Source: CAZWCX01 sp964632945 (GTDB lineage: Bacteria > Planctomycetota > MHYJ01 > WSZJ01 > CAZWCX01). From it: 40,974 bases of DNA. Within the stretch, counting starts at the first letter, position 1, and every line of letters begins with the position of its first letter. This document shows positions 17,733 to 26,486 of the stretch, one piece after another. The position numbers and the translations under genes were made by a program. Where the stretch lies: positions 1-40,974 of the forward strand of contig CAZWCX010000062.1 of assembly GCA_964632945.1 (NCBI GenBank), read 5' to 3'. Under the pieces are notes generated by a model. The model was not told where the DNA came from. It was given only the letters and a program-made list of their open reading frames with translations, and made no database searches.

Positions 17733-17847
17733 CCGTTCGCCAAACGCGGCGGACGCCGGCTCCGTATCAGGGTGCACGTCCGTTCCGGCCCTCGCGTCCG
17801 GACGGCGCATTCGCGCCGTCCCGGGGCCGGATCGCCGCCCCCCAACC

Positions 17848-19794
17848 ATGAGGTGGTTCATGCCCGCTCTTCGCTCGCTGGGCGTCCGCATCCTCGCGGC
17901 CGCGTGCGCCGCCGCGCTCCTCCTGCCCGTCGCTCCGCTGGCGGCGGACGACGGCGCCAAGATCGCCGAGGAGGCCAAGGCCCTCCTGCCGACGGTCGAG
18001 AAACTGCGCGGACTCAAGTTCAAGAACGAAGTCACCGTCGGGGTCCAAAACAAGGAGGAGCTGCGCAAGAAGCTCATCCAGGACTTCGAAAAGGAGCTGC
18101 CGCGGGACAAGGCGCGGAAATTCCAGAAGGCGCTCGAAAAGTTCGGCTTCATGAAACCCGGCGGCGATCTCTGGCAGATCATCCTCGACCTCCTGAGCGA
18201 CCAGATTGCGGGCTTCTACGACCCGGAGTCGAAGGCCCTCTACCTCATCGCCGAACACCGCTCCGCGGATGAGGATGGGGAGGAGGAAACCGGCGGCGCG
18301 GACCCGGACGCCATGATGGCGCAGATGCTGGGAATGGACCAGAACCGCCTGGTCACGGTTCACGAACTCGTCCACGCGCTCCAGGACCAGAATTTCGACC
18401 TGCTGACCCTGCCCATGGGCGTTGAGGACAACGACGACCTGATCACCGCGGTCAAGGCCGTCGTCGAGGGCGAGGCGACCTTCGTCATGTTCGACGACGT
18501 GACCCAGAAGATGGGAATCGGGCTCGAAAACATGCCGGGTCTCGATCGCATGCTCGAAGCCGGCGGCGCCATGCCGCAGTCGCCGGGCGCGGACGCCCTG
18601 GGCGAGGCCCCGGAGTACCTGAAGCGCAACCTGGTCTTCTCCTACATGGGCGGCCTCGGCTTCGTTCAGGCGGTGAAAAAGGCCCGCGGATGGAAGGGCG
18701 TCAACGCCCTGTACGAGGACATGCCCGCCTCGTCGGAGCAGATCCTGCATCCCGAGAAGTACCTCGATCAGCGCGACCACCCGACCCTGGTGACCCTGCC
18801 CGATTTCGGGCCGGACCTGGGCAAGGACTGGACCCACCTGTGGACCAACAACTGGGGCGAGCTGAATCTGGAGATCCTGTTCAAGGAGTTTTTCCCGACC
18901 TCGAAGACCTCGAGCGTCACCCACGGCTGGGACGGCGACCAGTACCGCGTGTATGAAGGACCGGGCGGCCGTCTGTTGAGCGTCTGGCTCACGGTGTGGG
19001 ACAGCGAAAAGGACGCGGAGCAGTTCGTCACCGCGTACAAGAAGCTGATCGGCAAGAAGTACGGGGTCGAGACGCCGGCCGAGAAGTCGTCCCTCTACGA
19101 GTGGCAGCACGACGGCCAGGAGATCATTCTCGAGCGCCGCGGCGCGGAAGTCCTCGTCGTGGAGGGGGCGCCGACGGCGGCCCTCGCCAAGCTCGCGGAG
19201 CGGTCGTGGGCGGAGTCGATCCGCAAGGAACTCACCAAGGTCCTGCGCACGCCCCCGCCGGACAAGGCGGAAAAGACCGCCACCCCGCTCGAACGAGCCC
19301 CGAAGGCGACCTCGCCGGCCGGGACGTCGAAGTCGCAGGGGAAGCGTAACCCGAAGACGTCCACTCTCAAGGGAAGCGGATGGGAGATCGAGACCACGCT
19401 GCCGTTCGACTGCTGCACCTACCGCGAGGCGCACGGCCGCGGGGAATCGTCCTGTTCGGATTGCGCTTCCGTGTTCCGCGTCACTTCCTTCCATGCCCAT
19501 GAAGGGGAGACGGTAGCCGATGCGCTGACGGAAGCGCGCCGCCGCTTGACCGGAATGGTCGAGGGGATGGAGGTGCTGCAGCAGCGGGCCGTCAAGGTCG
19601 ACGGCCGCGTCGGGTCGCGCGTGCTCCTGAAGGGCGTGCCTCCCGAGGTCGGCGCCGAGTTGACCCTGGACCTCGTCGTGGTGCAGGGGAAAGGCCGGTT
19701 CTTCGTCTTCCTCGATGCCGCGCCCTCGAGCGACTACGACATCTGCAAGGCGGCATTCCAGGAGTGGGTGAAGTCGGCGAAGATCCGCGAGTAG
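17848..19794 (+). CDS. Secreted HExxH putative zinc metallopeptidase, paralogue 2
   Basis: The protein is 648 residues, with a signal peptide (VRILAAACAAALLLPVAPLAA; a second ATG at 17860 is possible). After a charged helical region comes AGFYDPESKALYLIAEH, a typical strand before the active site, then HELVH (172-176, in VTVHELVHALQDQNF) and EGEA (207-210) as the probable third ligand. The shared block with paralogue 1 continues: PASSEQILHPEKYL, NNWGELNLEIL, HGWDGDQY and VWDSEKDAEQF. A Lys/Pro/Thr-rich linker (near 465-510) leads to a C-terminal domain with Cys pairs (FDCCTY and SCSDCA) that could form disulfides. It lies 115 bp after paralogue 1 and is likely cotranscribed with it. HELVHALQDQ-type proteins are known mainly as hypotheticals; protease activity is inferred, not shown. 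Confidence 0.78.
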   Translation: MRWFMPALRSLGVRILAAACAAALLLPVAPLAADDGAKIAEEAKALLPTVEKLRGLKFKNEVTVGVQNKEELRKKLIQDFEKELPRDKARKFQKALEKFGFMKPGGDLWQIILDLLSDQIAGFYDPESKALYLIAEHRSADEDGEEETGGADPDAMMAQMLGMDQNRLVTVHELVHALQDQNFDLLTLPMGVEDNDDLITAVKAVVEGEATFVMFDDVTQKMGIGLENMPGLDRMLEAGGAMPQSPGADALGEAPEYLKRNLVFSYMGGLGFVQAVKKARGWKGVNALYEDMPASSEQILHPEKYLDQRDHPTLVTLPDFGPDLGKDWTHLWTNNWGELNLEILFKEFFPTSKTSSVTHGWDGDQYRVYEGPGGRLLSVWLTVWDSEKDAEQFVTAYKKLIGKKYGVETPAEKSSLYEWQHDGQEIILERRGAEVLVVEGAPTAALAKLAERSWAESIRKELTKVLRTPPPDKAEKTATPLERAPKATSPAGTSKSQGKRNPKTSTLKGSGWEIETTLPFDCCTYREAHGRGESSCSDCASVFRVTSFHAHEGETVADALTEARRRLTGMVEGMEVLQQRAVKVDGRVGSRVLLKGVPPEVGAELTLDLVVVQGKGRFFVFLDAAPSSDYDICKAAFQEWVKSAKIRE

Positions 19795-19825
19795 GCGGGG
19801 GAGGGGACGGCGGTCGCCGCACCGG

Positions 19826-20995
19826 TCAGAGGCCGCACCAGCCGAGACGGTGCACCGGCGGCCGCCCTTCCGCCAGCGACCGGTAGGCGCGGTCGACCGC
19901 CGCCGCCTGATCCGTGAGCGCGAAGCGAGCGCGCGCCGTTTCGCGCGCCGCCCGGCCCATCCGCTCGCGCAGGCCGGGGTCCCGCCCCAGGCGCACCAGG
20001 GCATCCGCGAGCGTCCCGGCCGTGTCGTCGATCACCAGCCCGCTTTGCCCGTCCGCCACGATCTCCGGGAGCATGCCGCGGCGCGCGGCGATCACCGGCT
20101 TCCCCATCGACATCGCTTCCCGCACGGCGCGGCAGGAACCGTCGCTGCCCGGGACCAGAAACACCTTCAGATCGATCGCGCTCAACACGTCCACGTAGTC
20201 GGCGGAGCGATATCCGGAAAAGACCACATGGTCCTGCAGGCCCAAGTCGCGCACCGGTCGTTCCGCCACCGCGCGACGGTGGGTGCCGCGGCCCACGACC
20301 AGTAGGCGCAGCGCAGGGAACTCCGCGACCGCGCGTCGAACCGCCTCGAGCAGCACGTCGAAACGCCGGTGCCGTTGCATGCGCGCCACGATCCCGACGA
20401 CGACGTGTTCCGGGGCAAAGCCGAACGCGGCCCGGGTCGCCTCGCGCCGGCCTCCGCCGCAAAAGCGTTCCAGGTCCACCGCGCCGTCGACGGTCCAGAC
20501 CCGCTCCGGCGCGAGGGCGAACGTCTCGCAATCCGCCCCGGCCGCCCGTGGCGAGATCTCGATCACGCCGTCGGCCAGCGTACGCAGCAGAAAATCGTTC
20601 CCGCGATGCGGCTTGAACGGGACGCCCTTGTGGTTGGTGCGGACCAGCAGCGGCCGGGAGCGCGCCCGCCGCCCCGCGATCCCGCCCACGACGTGATCGT
20701 GCGACAAGTGCAGATGCACGAGGTCGTACCGGCGCCGGTCCATCCGGTGGGTCAGGCAGCGGATGTCGCGCAGCGCCTCGAGCACGCCGAAGCGCCGGTT
20801 CAGGTGAAACTCCTGGCACGCCTCCAGTCCGCGTTCGCGCGCCTTCCCCGCGATCGTCTGACGCACGTGGCGCGGCGCGGGAGCGCAGGCGAAGTCCACC
20901 TCATGCCCAAGGCCGCGCAGCGCCAGGCACAAGTTGACGGTCGGCTCGGCCGGACCGGTCCACTTCCAGTCCGAGAAGAGGTGCAGAATGCGCAT
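19826..20995 (-). CDS. GT4-family glycosyltransferase
   Basis: The start at 20995 gives 389 residues with the GT-B two-domain layout. The N-terminal domain begins MRILHLFSDWKWTGPAEPTVN, the sugar-acceptor side of GT4 enzymes. The C-terminal nucleotide-sugar domain has VVGIVARMQRHRRFDVLLEA, LLVVGRGTHR, VVFSGYRSADYVDVLSAIDLKVFL and REAMSMGKPVIAARRGMLPEIV. In the usual E-x7-E motif the first glutamate is not evident (GSDGSCRAVREAM), while the second is kept. Such enzymes add sugars to lipids or polysaccharides at the cytoplasmic face. It follows the M48 gene by 71 bp on the same strand and may be the last gene of the nadD-mla run. Donor and acceptor cannot be read. Confidence 0.88.
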   Translation of the reverse strand: MRILHLFSDWKWTGPAEPTVNLCLALRGLGHEVDFACAPAPRHVRQTIAGKARERGLEACQEFHLNRRFGVLEALRDIRCLTHRMDRRRYDLVHLHLSHDHVVGGIAGRRARSRPLLVRTNHKGVPFKPHRGNDFLLRTLADGVIEISPRAAGADCETFALAPERVWTVDGAVDLERFCGGGRREATRAAFGFAPEHVVVGIVARMQRHRRFDVLLEAVRRAVAEFPALRLLVVGRGTHRRAVAERPVRDLGLQDHVVFSGYRSADYVDVLSAIDLKVFLVPGSDGSCRAVREAMSMGKPVIAARRGMLPEIVADGQSGLVIDDTAGTLADALVRLGRDPGLRERMGRAARETARARFALTDQAAAVDRAYRSLAEGRPPVHRLGWCGL

Positions 20996-21066
20996 CGGCC
21001 TCGTCGGTCGATCCTCGCCGGGTCGGACCCCGGCCGACTCCATCGATCGCAGTTCCCCGTCGTCCG

Positions 21067-21945
21067 CTACCGCGCGCCGCTCGCGTTCTTTGCGCCCTGG
21101 AGCACCTCGGCGCGCACTCGCGCGGTCTTGGCCATGAACCGCTCCGCGTTCAGCGCGAGCTTGGGGTCGCGGGTCGCACCGGGATACTGCGCTTCGATTT
21201 CCGCCTTGGCCTCCTCGATCCGCTTCGAAGTCAGCGGGTGGCTGCTGAACCACTCCTGGACCGCCGAAGGTTCCTGCGTCTGGAGGCTTTGCAGGACCTG
21301 GAGCAGTTGCACGACTCCGATCGGGTTGTAGCCGGCCTTGACGGAGTACGTGACGCCGAGCCGGTCGGATTCGTACTCGTGATCGCGGCCGTAGCCGCTC
21401 TGGGCCAGACCGTACATTGCCGTGGAAACCTGCTCCAGTTCCTGGCTGCCCGCGGCCCCGCCGATGACCTTGATCAGGACGGAAGCCCCGACGGCCTGGC
21501 TCATTTGCCGGGCGCCGTGCCGCGCGGCGACGTGCCCCACCTCGTGGCCGAGAACGGCCGCCAGCTGGGCCTCGTTGCCCATGCGTCCGAGCAGGGCCTT
21601 GGTGATGAAGATGGGGCCGCCCGGGAGGGCGAACGCGTTGACCACATCGGACTCGAGCACGGTGAAGGTGTACTTCACGTTCGTCCGGTGGGAGACCGCG
21701 GCCACCTTTTGGCCGATCTCCTCGACGTAGGCCTGCAACGCCTGGTCGGGGTGGCGCCCGCCGTATTCGTTGGTCAGCTCGGGCGAGTACTGCGCGCCCA
21801 GCGCGATCTCCTGTTCCTCGCTGATCAGGATGAACTCCCGTTCCCCGGTGACGGGATTGACGGCGCAGCCGACGACGCACAGGACGGTGAGGGCCAGGAT
21901 ACGCAAGGTCCAGCGGCGGGGACAGAGGGAGAGGGGGGTGGACAT
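21067..21945 (-). CDS. M48-family metallopeptidase, probable lipoprotein (BepA/LoiP-like)
   Basis: The 292-residue protein begins with a lipoprotein signal peptide ending in VVGC (C27), followed by AVNPVTGEREFILISEEQEI, the usual opening of periplasmic M48 peptidases. The zinc site HEVGH lies at 134-138 (LAAVLGHEVGHVAARHGARQM), with the third ligand in HEYESDRLGV (E190 or E192), and PGGPIFITKALL precedes it. The C-terminal WFSSHPLTSKRIEEAKAEI is conserved in the group. E. coli relatives degrade or chaperone misassembled outer-membrane proteins. Location after the mla genes fits a role in outer-membrane quality control. GAGGA lies nine bases upstream of the start. Confidence 0.93.
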   Translation of the reverse strand: MSTPLSLCPRRWTLRILALTVLCVVGCAVNPVTGEREFILISEEQEIALGAQYSPELTNEYGGRHPDQALQAYVEEIGQKVAAVSHRTNVKYTFTVLESDVVNAFALPGGPIFITKALLGRMGNEAQLAAVLGHEVGHVAARHGARQMSQAVGASVLIKVIGGAAGSQELEQVSTAMYGLAQSGYGRDHEYESDRLGVTYSVKAGYNPIGVVQLLQVLQSLQTQEPSAVQEWFSSHPLTSKRIEEAKAEIEAQYPGATRDPKLALNAERFMAKTARVRAEVLQGAKNASGAR

Positions 21946-22096
21946 GGGAAGAGTCCTCGAAGGCTCGGCGCGACGGGACGGAATTCACCGCCGCGCACAG
22001 GTTCGGGGGACGGCTCTCCGGGCCGGCGCGCGCACCCCGAGCCCCCCTCGCAGCGGAACCCGCGGAAGGGGGGCGGAACGTCAAGGCGCCCGGCGG

Positions 22097-23875
22097 CTAC
22101 TTCGCGGCGCTCAGCAGGCCGACCAGCTTGCGGATGTCGTCGTCCTCCCACTCGAACACGAAGCCGGTGTAGAACTCGGCATCCGCGCCGAGCCGCGATA
22201 CCCCGGCCTCGAGTCGCAGGTACTTCCAGACGCGGGAGCTCATCTCGACGTTCCAGATGGTTCCCGCCTTCTCGTCGTAGTCCTCGTCGTCGACGTCGTT
22301 GTAGGCGTCGCGGCCCTCGACGGTGAAGCGGAAGTCGTGGTTGACCACCGGCATCTTGAAATCGTAGTCGATGCCGGCGCCCGGCTTCCCTTCCAGGAGG
22401 CCGCCCCGGATCGTCAGCTTGTTGTCGAAGAACTTGTACCCGAGCTGGGCGTCGATCTTGAGCAGGTTCTCGTTGCCGTCGTCCTCGAGCTGCGCCTCGG
22501 TGAAGTTCTTGCTGTCCTCGGGAACGGAGATCGACATGCCGCCGATGTGCAGGAACTTGTTCTCGGCCGGATAGACGTCGATGAACGCCATCGTCTGGTT
22601 GACGTCGGTCTCGAAGAAGTGCCGCACCTCGACCCCGATGATCGTCTTCAGGGAGGACAGGCTGCCCAGGGTCTTGTTGAGCGAGTCGACGGCCTGGTCG
22701 GCCTTGCGGTAGAGGCTGTCGTCGGACATCAGCCGGCCGACGGTTCCTTCGCCCTTGTCGAGCTTCTTGGTCACGCTGTTCAGGTTCGACGACATTTCCT
22801 TGAACTCGCGGACGGCGTCCTTGAAGTCCTGCCCGAGCTCCTCGTCGTTGACGATCCGGCCGGCCATGCCCTGGCCCTGGCTGATCTTGCGGGTGATGTC
22901 GCGCAGGTTCGAGGTGGTCTCGCGCATCTCATCATAGAGATCGCGCTCGTTGATCAATGCGCCGACCGTGCCCTCGCCCGTGCGCATCTTGTTCAGCAGA
23001 TCCTTGGCCGAGTTCATCACGTCGGCGAGGTCGTCATAGAGTTTGGAATCGGTCGACAGCTTGCCCAGCGTCCCCTCGCCCCGGTCCATCCGGTCGGCGA
23101 TGCTCTGCGCCTTTTCCGTCAGCGCCGTGAGGTCGTTGTAGAGCTTGTCTTCGAAGACGAGCTTTCCGACGGTGCCCTCGCCCTTGCGCACCTTCTCCAT
23201 GATCTCGCGGGCGGAGTCGAACGTGCTGGCCGCATTGTTGGCGGCGGTCTTCACGTCGTCGTACAGCTTCCCCTCGTCGGTCATGACCTTGCCGACCGAG
23301 CCCTTCTTGATGTCCTCGAGCAACTGCTCGAGCTTGCCGAACGCGTCGCCGAACTTGCTGCCGTTCTTCTGCAGCCAGTCGTTGATGGCCTTGAAGCCGC
23401 TCGGCTCGCTGGAGCCCTTGAGCGGGTGCGCGGGACTGGTCCCGTCGCGGGGCGGCTCGAGCGGGTGGTCGAGGCTGGAATCGGCCTCGTCCAGCTTCCG
23501 CGGGATGATGGAGAGGTACTTGCCGCCGATCAGGGTCGATTCCTCGATCCGGATCGCGTGATTGGCGTAGATCCGGCCGACCTTCTTGTAGAGGTCGATC
23601 TCGACCAGGATCTTGTCCTTGAGGCTGGCGTCGCCGGCCACCGCCTCGCTCTTCTCGTCCATGATGCTCATGTCGGCGATGGTGCCGCTCTCGATGCCCT
23701 TGACGCGGACGGTGTCGCCCTCGCGCAGGCCTTCGACGGTCTCGAACCAGACATAGAGCTTGTCCTTCGCCCCGGCGATTCCTTTGACGTCGCGGAACAT
23801 GAACGCGAGCACGAACGCCGCGCCCACGAAGGCGACGAAGAACAGCCCGATGACGGCGAGTTTCCCCTTGTCCAT
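22097..23875 (-). CDS. mlaD: MlaD-family (MCE) protein with six GEGTxG repeats and beta-rich C-terminal domain
   Basis: The ATG at 23875 follows GGAGGAG and gives 592 residues. A membrane anchor (about 6-27) precedes one MCE domain (about 37-126, WFETVEGLREGDTVRVKGIESG to IGGKYLSIIP). Then a linker leads to a helical array punctuated by GEGTVGK-type turns at about 191, 231, 265, 299, 333 and 374, each followed by a D..LY.D motif; the middle copies are exactly 34 residues apart. The last ~180 residues (from 411) alternate polar and hydrophobic residues, with aromatic-rich segments like an outer-membrane beta-barrel, ending FEWEDDDIRKLVGLL. Canonical E. coli MlaD is about 180 residues. The gene follows the MlaE and MlaF genes and should be the substrate-binding subunit of the transporter. 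Confidence 0.9.
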   Translation of the reverse strand: MDKGKLAVIGLFFVAFVGAAFVLAFMFRDVKGIAGAKDKLYVWFETVEGLREGDTVRVKGIESGTIADMSIMDEKSEAVAGDASLKDKILVEIDLYKKVGRIYANHAIRIEESTLIGGKYLSIIPRKLDEADSSLDHPLEPPRDGTSPAHPLKGSSEPSGFKAINDWLQKNGSKFGDAFGKLEQLLEDIKKGSVGKVMTDEGKLYDDVKTAANNAASTFDSAREIMEKVRKGEGTVGKLVFEDKLYNDLTALTEKAQSIADRMDRGEGTLGKLSTDSKLYDDLADVMNSAKDLLNKMRTGEGTVGALINERDLYDEMRETTSNLRDITRKISQGQGMAGRIVNDEELGQDFKDAVREFKEMSSNLNSVTKKLDKGEGTVGRLMSDDSLYRKADQAVDSLNKTLGSLSSLKTIIGVEVRHFFETDVNQTMAFIDVYPAENKFLHIGGMSISVPEDSKNFTEAQLEDDGNENLLKIDAQLGYKFFDNKLTIRGGLLEGKPGAGIDYDFKMPVVNHDFRFTVEGRDAYNDVDDEDYDEKAGTIWNVEMSSRVWKYLRLEAGVSRLGADAEFYTGFVFEWEDDDIRKLVGLLSAAK

Positions 23876-24049
23876 TCCCGATCTCCTCCTCATCCCCACG
23901 CGGGGTGGATGCGTCCGGTCGGCGCGCCGTCGTGGACGCCCCGACCGGCAGGGACCGCGTCGGGACCGGCGGTGCGCCCTCGCGCCCCGGCCCGTCCCGG
24001 CTTCGCCCTCGCGGCGCCTCCCGCGCCGCCCGTACGTGCCTGCTCCCGG

Positions 24050-24823
24050 CTAGGTGCTCGACTCCGGAATCGGGCCCTCCGTGGGCTCCTCCTCGCCGAA
24101 CACGAATTGCTTCACCACCGGATCCTCGGTCTCGAGGAATTCCTGCGGGGTCCCGATCTTGATGATCTTGCCCTTCGACAGCATCGCGATCCGATCCGCA
24201 ATGCGGAATGCCCCCGGCATGTCGTGCGTCACCACGATCGAGGTCACTCCGAACTTGTTCTTCAACTCGACCGTCAGCTCGTTGATCGCGTTCGCCATGA
24301 TGGGATCCAGCCCGGTCGTCGGCTCATCGTAAAGAATGATCTCCGGGTTGCGGATGATCGCGCGCGCCAGTCCGACCCGGTTGCGCATGCCCCCCGACAG
24401 GATCGAGGGCATCATCTCCTCGACTCCGTGAAGGTGGACGAGCGCCAACTTCTCCCGCACCCGCTGCCAGATCTCGTCCTCGGAATAATTGTCGTGCTCA
24501 CGCAGCGGCAGCGCCACGTTCTCCCCGACGGTCATCGAGCGGATCAGCGCCCCCCCTTGGTGGAGCATGCCGAAGCGCTTGCGCATCTCGTAGATTTCCC
24601 ACTCGGCCATTTCGGGTACGCTGCGCCCGTCGACCAGCACGTCCCCCTCGTCGGGTCGCGTCAGGCCCACGATGTGCTTCAACGTCACGCTCTTGCCGAT
24701 CCCCGAACGGCCGATCACCACCATCGTCTCGCCGCGGCGCACCGTCAGATCGACGCCGTCCAGGATCTGGCGCGTCCCGAACCGCTTCTTGAGCCCGCGC
24801 AGGACGAGGACATCTTCCGCCAT
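24050..24823 (-). CDS. mlaF: ABC transporter ATP-binding protein MlaF (phospholipid transport)
   Basis: The 257-residue ATPase starts at 24823, preceded by GGAGG that lies in the end of the mlaE gene, with only 7 bases between the genes. Walker A is GRSGIGKS, with I in place of the common S/C, and the segment VTLKHIVGLTRPDEG is typical of MlaF (MetN-like MCE ATPases). The Q-loop is in FGMLHQGGALIRSMTVGENVALPL, the signature is LSGGMRNRVGLARAI, Walker B is IILYDEPTTGLDP, and the switch histidine is in VVTHD. The LSGGM form and FGMLHQGGALF-like loop set MCE ATPases apart from importers. It drives lipid movement through MlaE between the inner membrane and the MCE protein encoded next. Confidence 0.95.
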   Translation of the reverse strand: MAEDVLVLRGLKKRFGTRQILDGVDLTVRRGETMVVIGRSGIGKSVTLKHIVGLTRPDEGDVLVDGRSVPEMAEWEIYEMRKRFGMLHQGGALIRSMTVGENVALPLREHDNYSEDEIWQRVREKLALVHLHGVEEMMPSILSGGMRNRVGLARAIIRNPEIILYDEPTTGLDPIMANAINELTVELKNKFGVTSIVVTHDMPGAFRIADRIAMLSKGKIIKIGTPQEFLETEDPVVKQFVFGEEEPTEGPIPESST

Positions 24824-24830
24824 CGAAGCC

Positions 24831-25622
24831 CTACCCTCCCACGCCCAGGAAGACCATCGCAAACCAGCCGAGCACGTAGTCGAAGAGCAGGATCAGCACG
24901 CAGCAGATGACCACCGTCTTCATCGTCGCGATGCCCACGCCCTCGGCGCCCTTCTCGGCGCGCAAGCCCTGCGAACAGCCGACCGCGGCGATCGTGATCC
25001 CGAACACCAGGGCCTTCAGCAACCCGCTGTAGAAGTCCTTGAACTCCAGGTACTCGCGCGCATTGTTGATGAACCCATTGTACTCCACGTGCAGGATGTT
25101 CTTCGCGACCATCATGCCCGAAACGATCCCCACGAGATCGGCGTACGCCGTCAGCAGGGGACAGATGAGGCAGAGCGCGATGAACCGCGGCATCACCAGG
25201 AACCGGATCGGATTGATCGACATCACCTGCAGCGCGTCGATCTCCTCGCTCACGCTCATCGTGCCGATTTCCGCCGCCATCTTCGAGCCCAGCAGACCGG
25301 CCAGGATCACCCCCGTCCACACCGGACCCATCTCGCGGCACATCGACACCGCCACGATGGCGCCGACGCTCGACTCCTGACCGAACCGGAGCAGGTAGAT
25401 CCCGATCTGAAACGTCACGACCATGCCGACGAAGACCGCCACCAGCATGGTGACGGGAAAGCCGCCCACGCCGCAGATATAGGTCTGGTAGATCACCTCC
25501 CGGCGGCGCGACCAGACCGAGCGCAGGAACTTCACCGACTCGATGATGATGTACATCACGTGGCCGGCGTTGACCAGGGCCTCCTGGCCGCGACGGATGA
25601 TCCCAGAGAGTCCACCCGACAT
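24831..25622 (-). CDS. mlaE: MlaE-family ABC permease (phospholipid transport)
   Basis: The 263-residue membrane protein has the MlaE/YrbE fold: an amphipathic N-terminal helix, then about five membrane segments, with the conserved stretch SKMAAEIGTMSVSEEIDALQVMSINPIRFLVMPR that forms the cytoplasmic coupling helix contacting the ATPase. VFVGMVVTFQIGIYLLRFG and VFGITIAAVGCSQGLRAEKGAEGVG are also family-typical. The start at 25622 follows AGGAGA. The gene begins 52 bp after the nadD stop and is followed by the ATPase and the MCE protein, so it is the first mla gene of a likely operon. It forms the inner-membrane core of a retrograde or anterograde phospholipid transporter. Confidence 0.96.
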   Translation of the reverse strand: MSGGLSGIIRRGQEALVNAGHVMYIIIESVKFLRSVWSRRREVIYQTYICGVGGFPVTMLVAVFVGMVVTFQIGIYLLRFGQESSVGAIVAVSMCREMGPVWTGVILAGLLGSKMAAEIGTMSVSEEIDALQVMSINPIRFLVMPRFIALCLICPLLTAYADLVGIVSGMMVAKNILHVEYNGFINNAREYLEFKDFYSGLLKALVFGITIAAVGCSQGLRAEKGAEGVGIATMKTVVICCVLILLFDYVLGWFAMVFLGVGG

Positions 25623-25674
25623 GTCCGTCTCCTGCCCCGTCGTCGAGGGCGTCCGAGAAAACCGGAGTTTCCCG

Positions 25675-26319
25675 CTAGGACGGTCCGGACCCGGTCCCCG
25701 TCCCGTACAAACCGTGCCGGCGGACGTAGTCTTCCACCGCAGCCGGCAGCCAGTAGCGAACCGACTCCCCGCAACGCAGGCGCCGTCGGATCTCCGTCCC
25801 CGATATTTCCACCTGGGGCGTTTCGAGCCAGTGACGCTGGAGCCCCGCCACCACCTCGTCGCCGAACGGGTCCCGAAGGCGGTCCAGGCAACCCGGGTCG
25901 AACCCGGGACGCGCGGCCACCACGATCTGGCACGCCCGCACCAGCGCCCCGGCCTCTCGCCAGGAGGGCAGGTCGGGCACCGAATCCGCCCCGACCAGGA
26001 CCAGGACCCGGCGCGCGGGATCCCGGCGCTGAAACTCCCGCACCGTGTCGATCGTGTAACTCGGGCCGGCGCGCCCCAGTTCCAGGTCCGAGACCTCGAA
26101 CGCGGAATGATCCCCGATCGCCAGTCGGACCATGGCCAGCCGATGCTGGGCCGGGGCGAGGTCGGCGGACTTGTGAGGCGGATGCGCCGACGGCATGAAT
26201 AGGATCTGCCGGGCGCCGCCCAGCAACCGTCGGGACTCTTCGGCCACGATCAGGTGGCCGAGATGGATCGGGTTGAAGGTCCCACCGTAGATCACGAACT
26301 CCGCTGCTGCGGGACCCAA
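25675..26319 (-). CDS. nadD: Nicotinate-nucleotide adenylyltransferase, NadD
   Basis: This enzyme of NAD biosynthesis adenylates nicotinate mononucleotide in the cytoplasm. The nucleotidyltransferase motif GGTFNPIHLGH and the C-terminal VEISGTEIRRRL (the ISSTxIR motif) are clear, with FMPSAHPPHKS, SYTIDTVREF and LVGADSVPDLPSW between them. The start is uncertain because no ATG is available: I use TTG at 26319, preceded by a GAGGGGGG stretch, giving 214 residues; GTG at 26295 (starting VIYGGTF) and TTG at 26406 are alternatives. Family members usually have under 12 residues before GGTF, which favours 26319 or 26295. It shares a divergent intergenic region with a membrane-protein gene and precedes the mla genes. 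Confidence 0.93.
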   Translation of the reverse strand: MGPAAAEFVIYGGTFNPIHLGHLIVAEESRRLLGGARQILFMPSAHPPHKSADLAPAQHRLAMVRLAIGDHSAFEVSDLELGRAGPSYTIDTVREFQRRDPARRVLVLVGADSVPDLPSWREAGALVRACQIVVAARPGFDPGCLDRLRDPFGDEVVAGLQRHWLETPQVEISGTEIRRRLRCGESVRYWLPAAVEDYVRRHGLYGTGTGSGPS

Positions 26320-26422
26320 TCGACCACCCCCCTCACCCCTGGACTTCCCCCCGGTTCCGAACCTCCACAAACCCGGATCGATCGACCTAATTCCTTTTAC
26401 GCGCAAGAATCAGGGAAAGCGA

Positions 26423-26451
26423 AACGTACTTGTCCCACCGATTCCTGTCAA
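26423..26451 (-). promoter_or_regulatory. Sigma70-type promoter for nadD (and possibly the mla genes)
   Basis: On the minus strand TTGACA (26451-26446) is followed by a 17-bp spacer and TACGTT (26428-26423). Transcription would start near 26416, about 97 nt before the TTG chosen for nadD. The perfect -35 hexamer with correct spacing is the main support. Confidence 0.6.
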
Positions 26452-26486
26452 GCGAAAACCCCCCGTTCGGGCCCGCCGGGGTGCCC

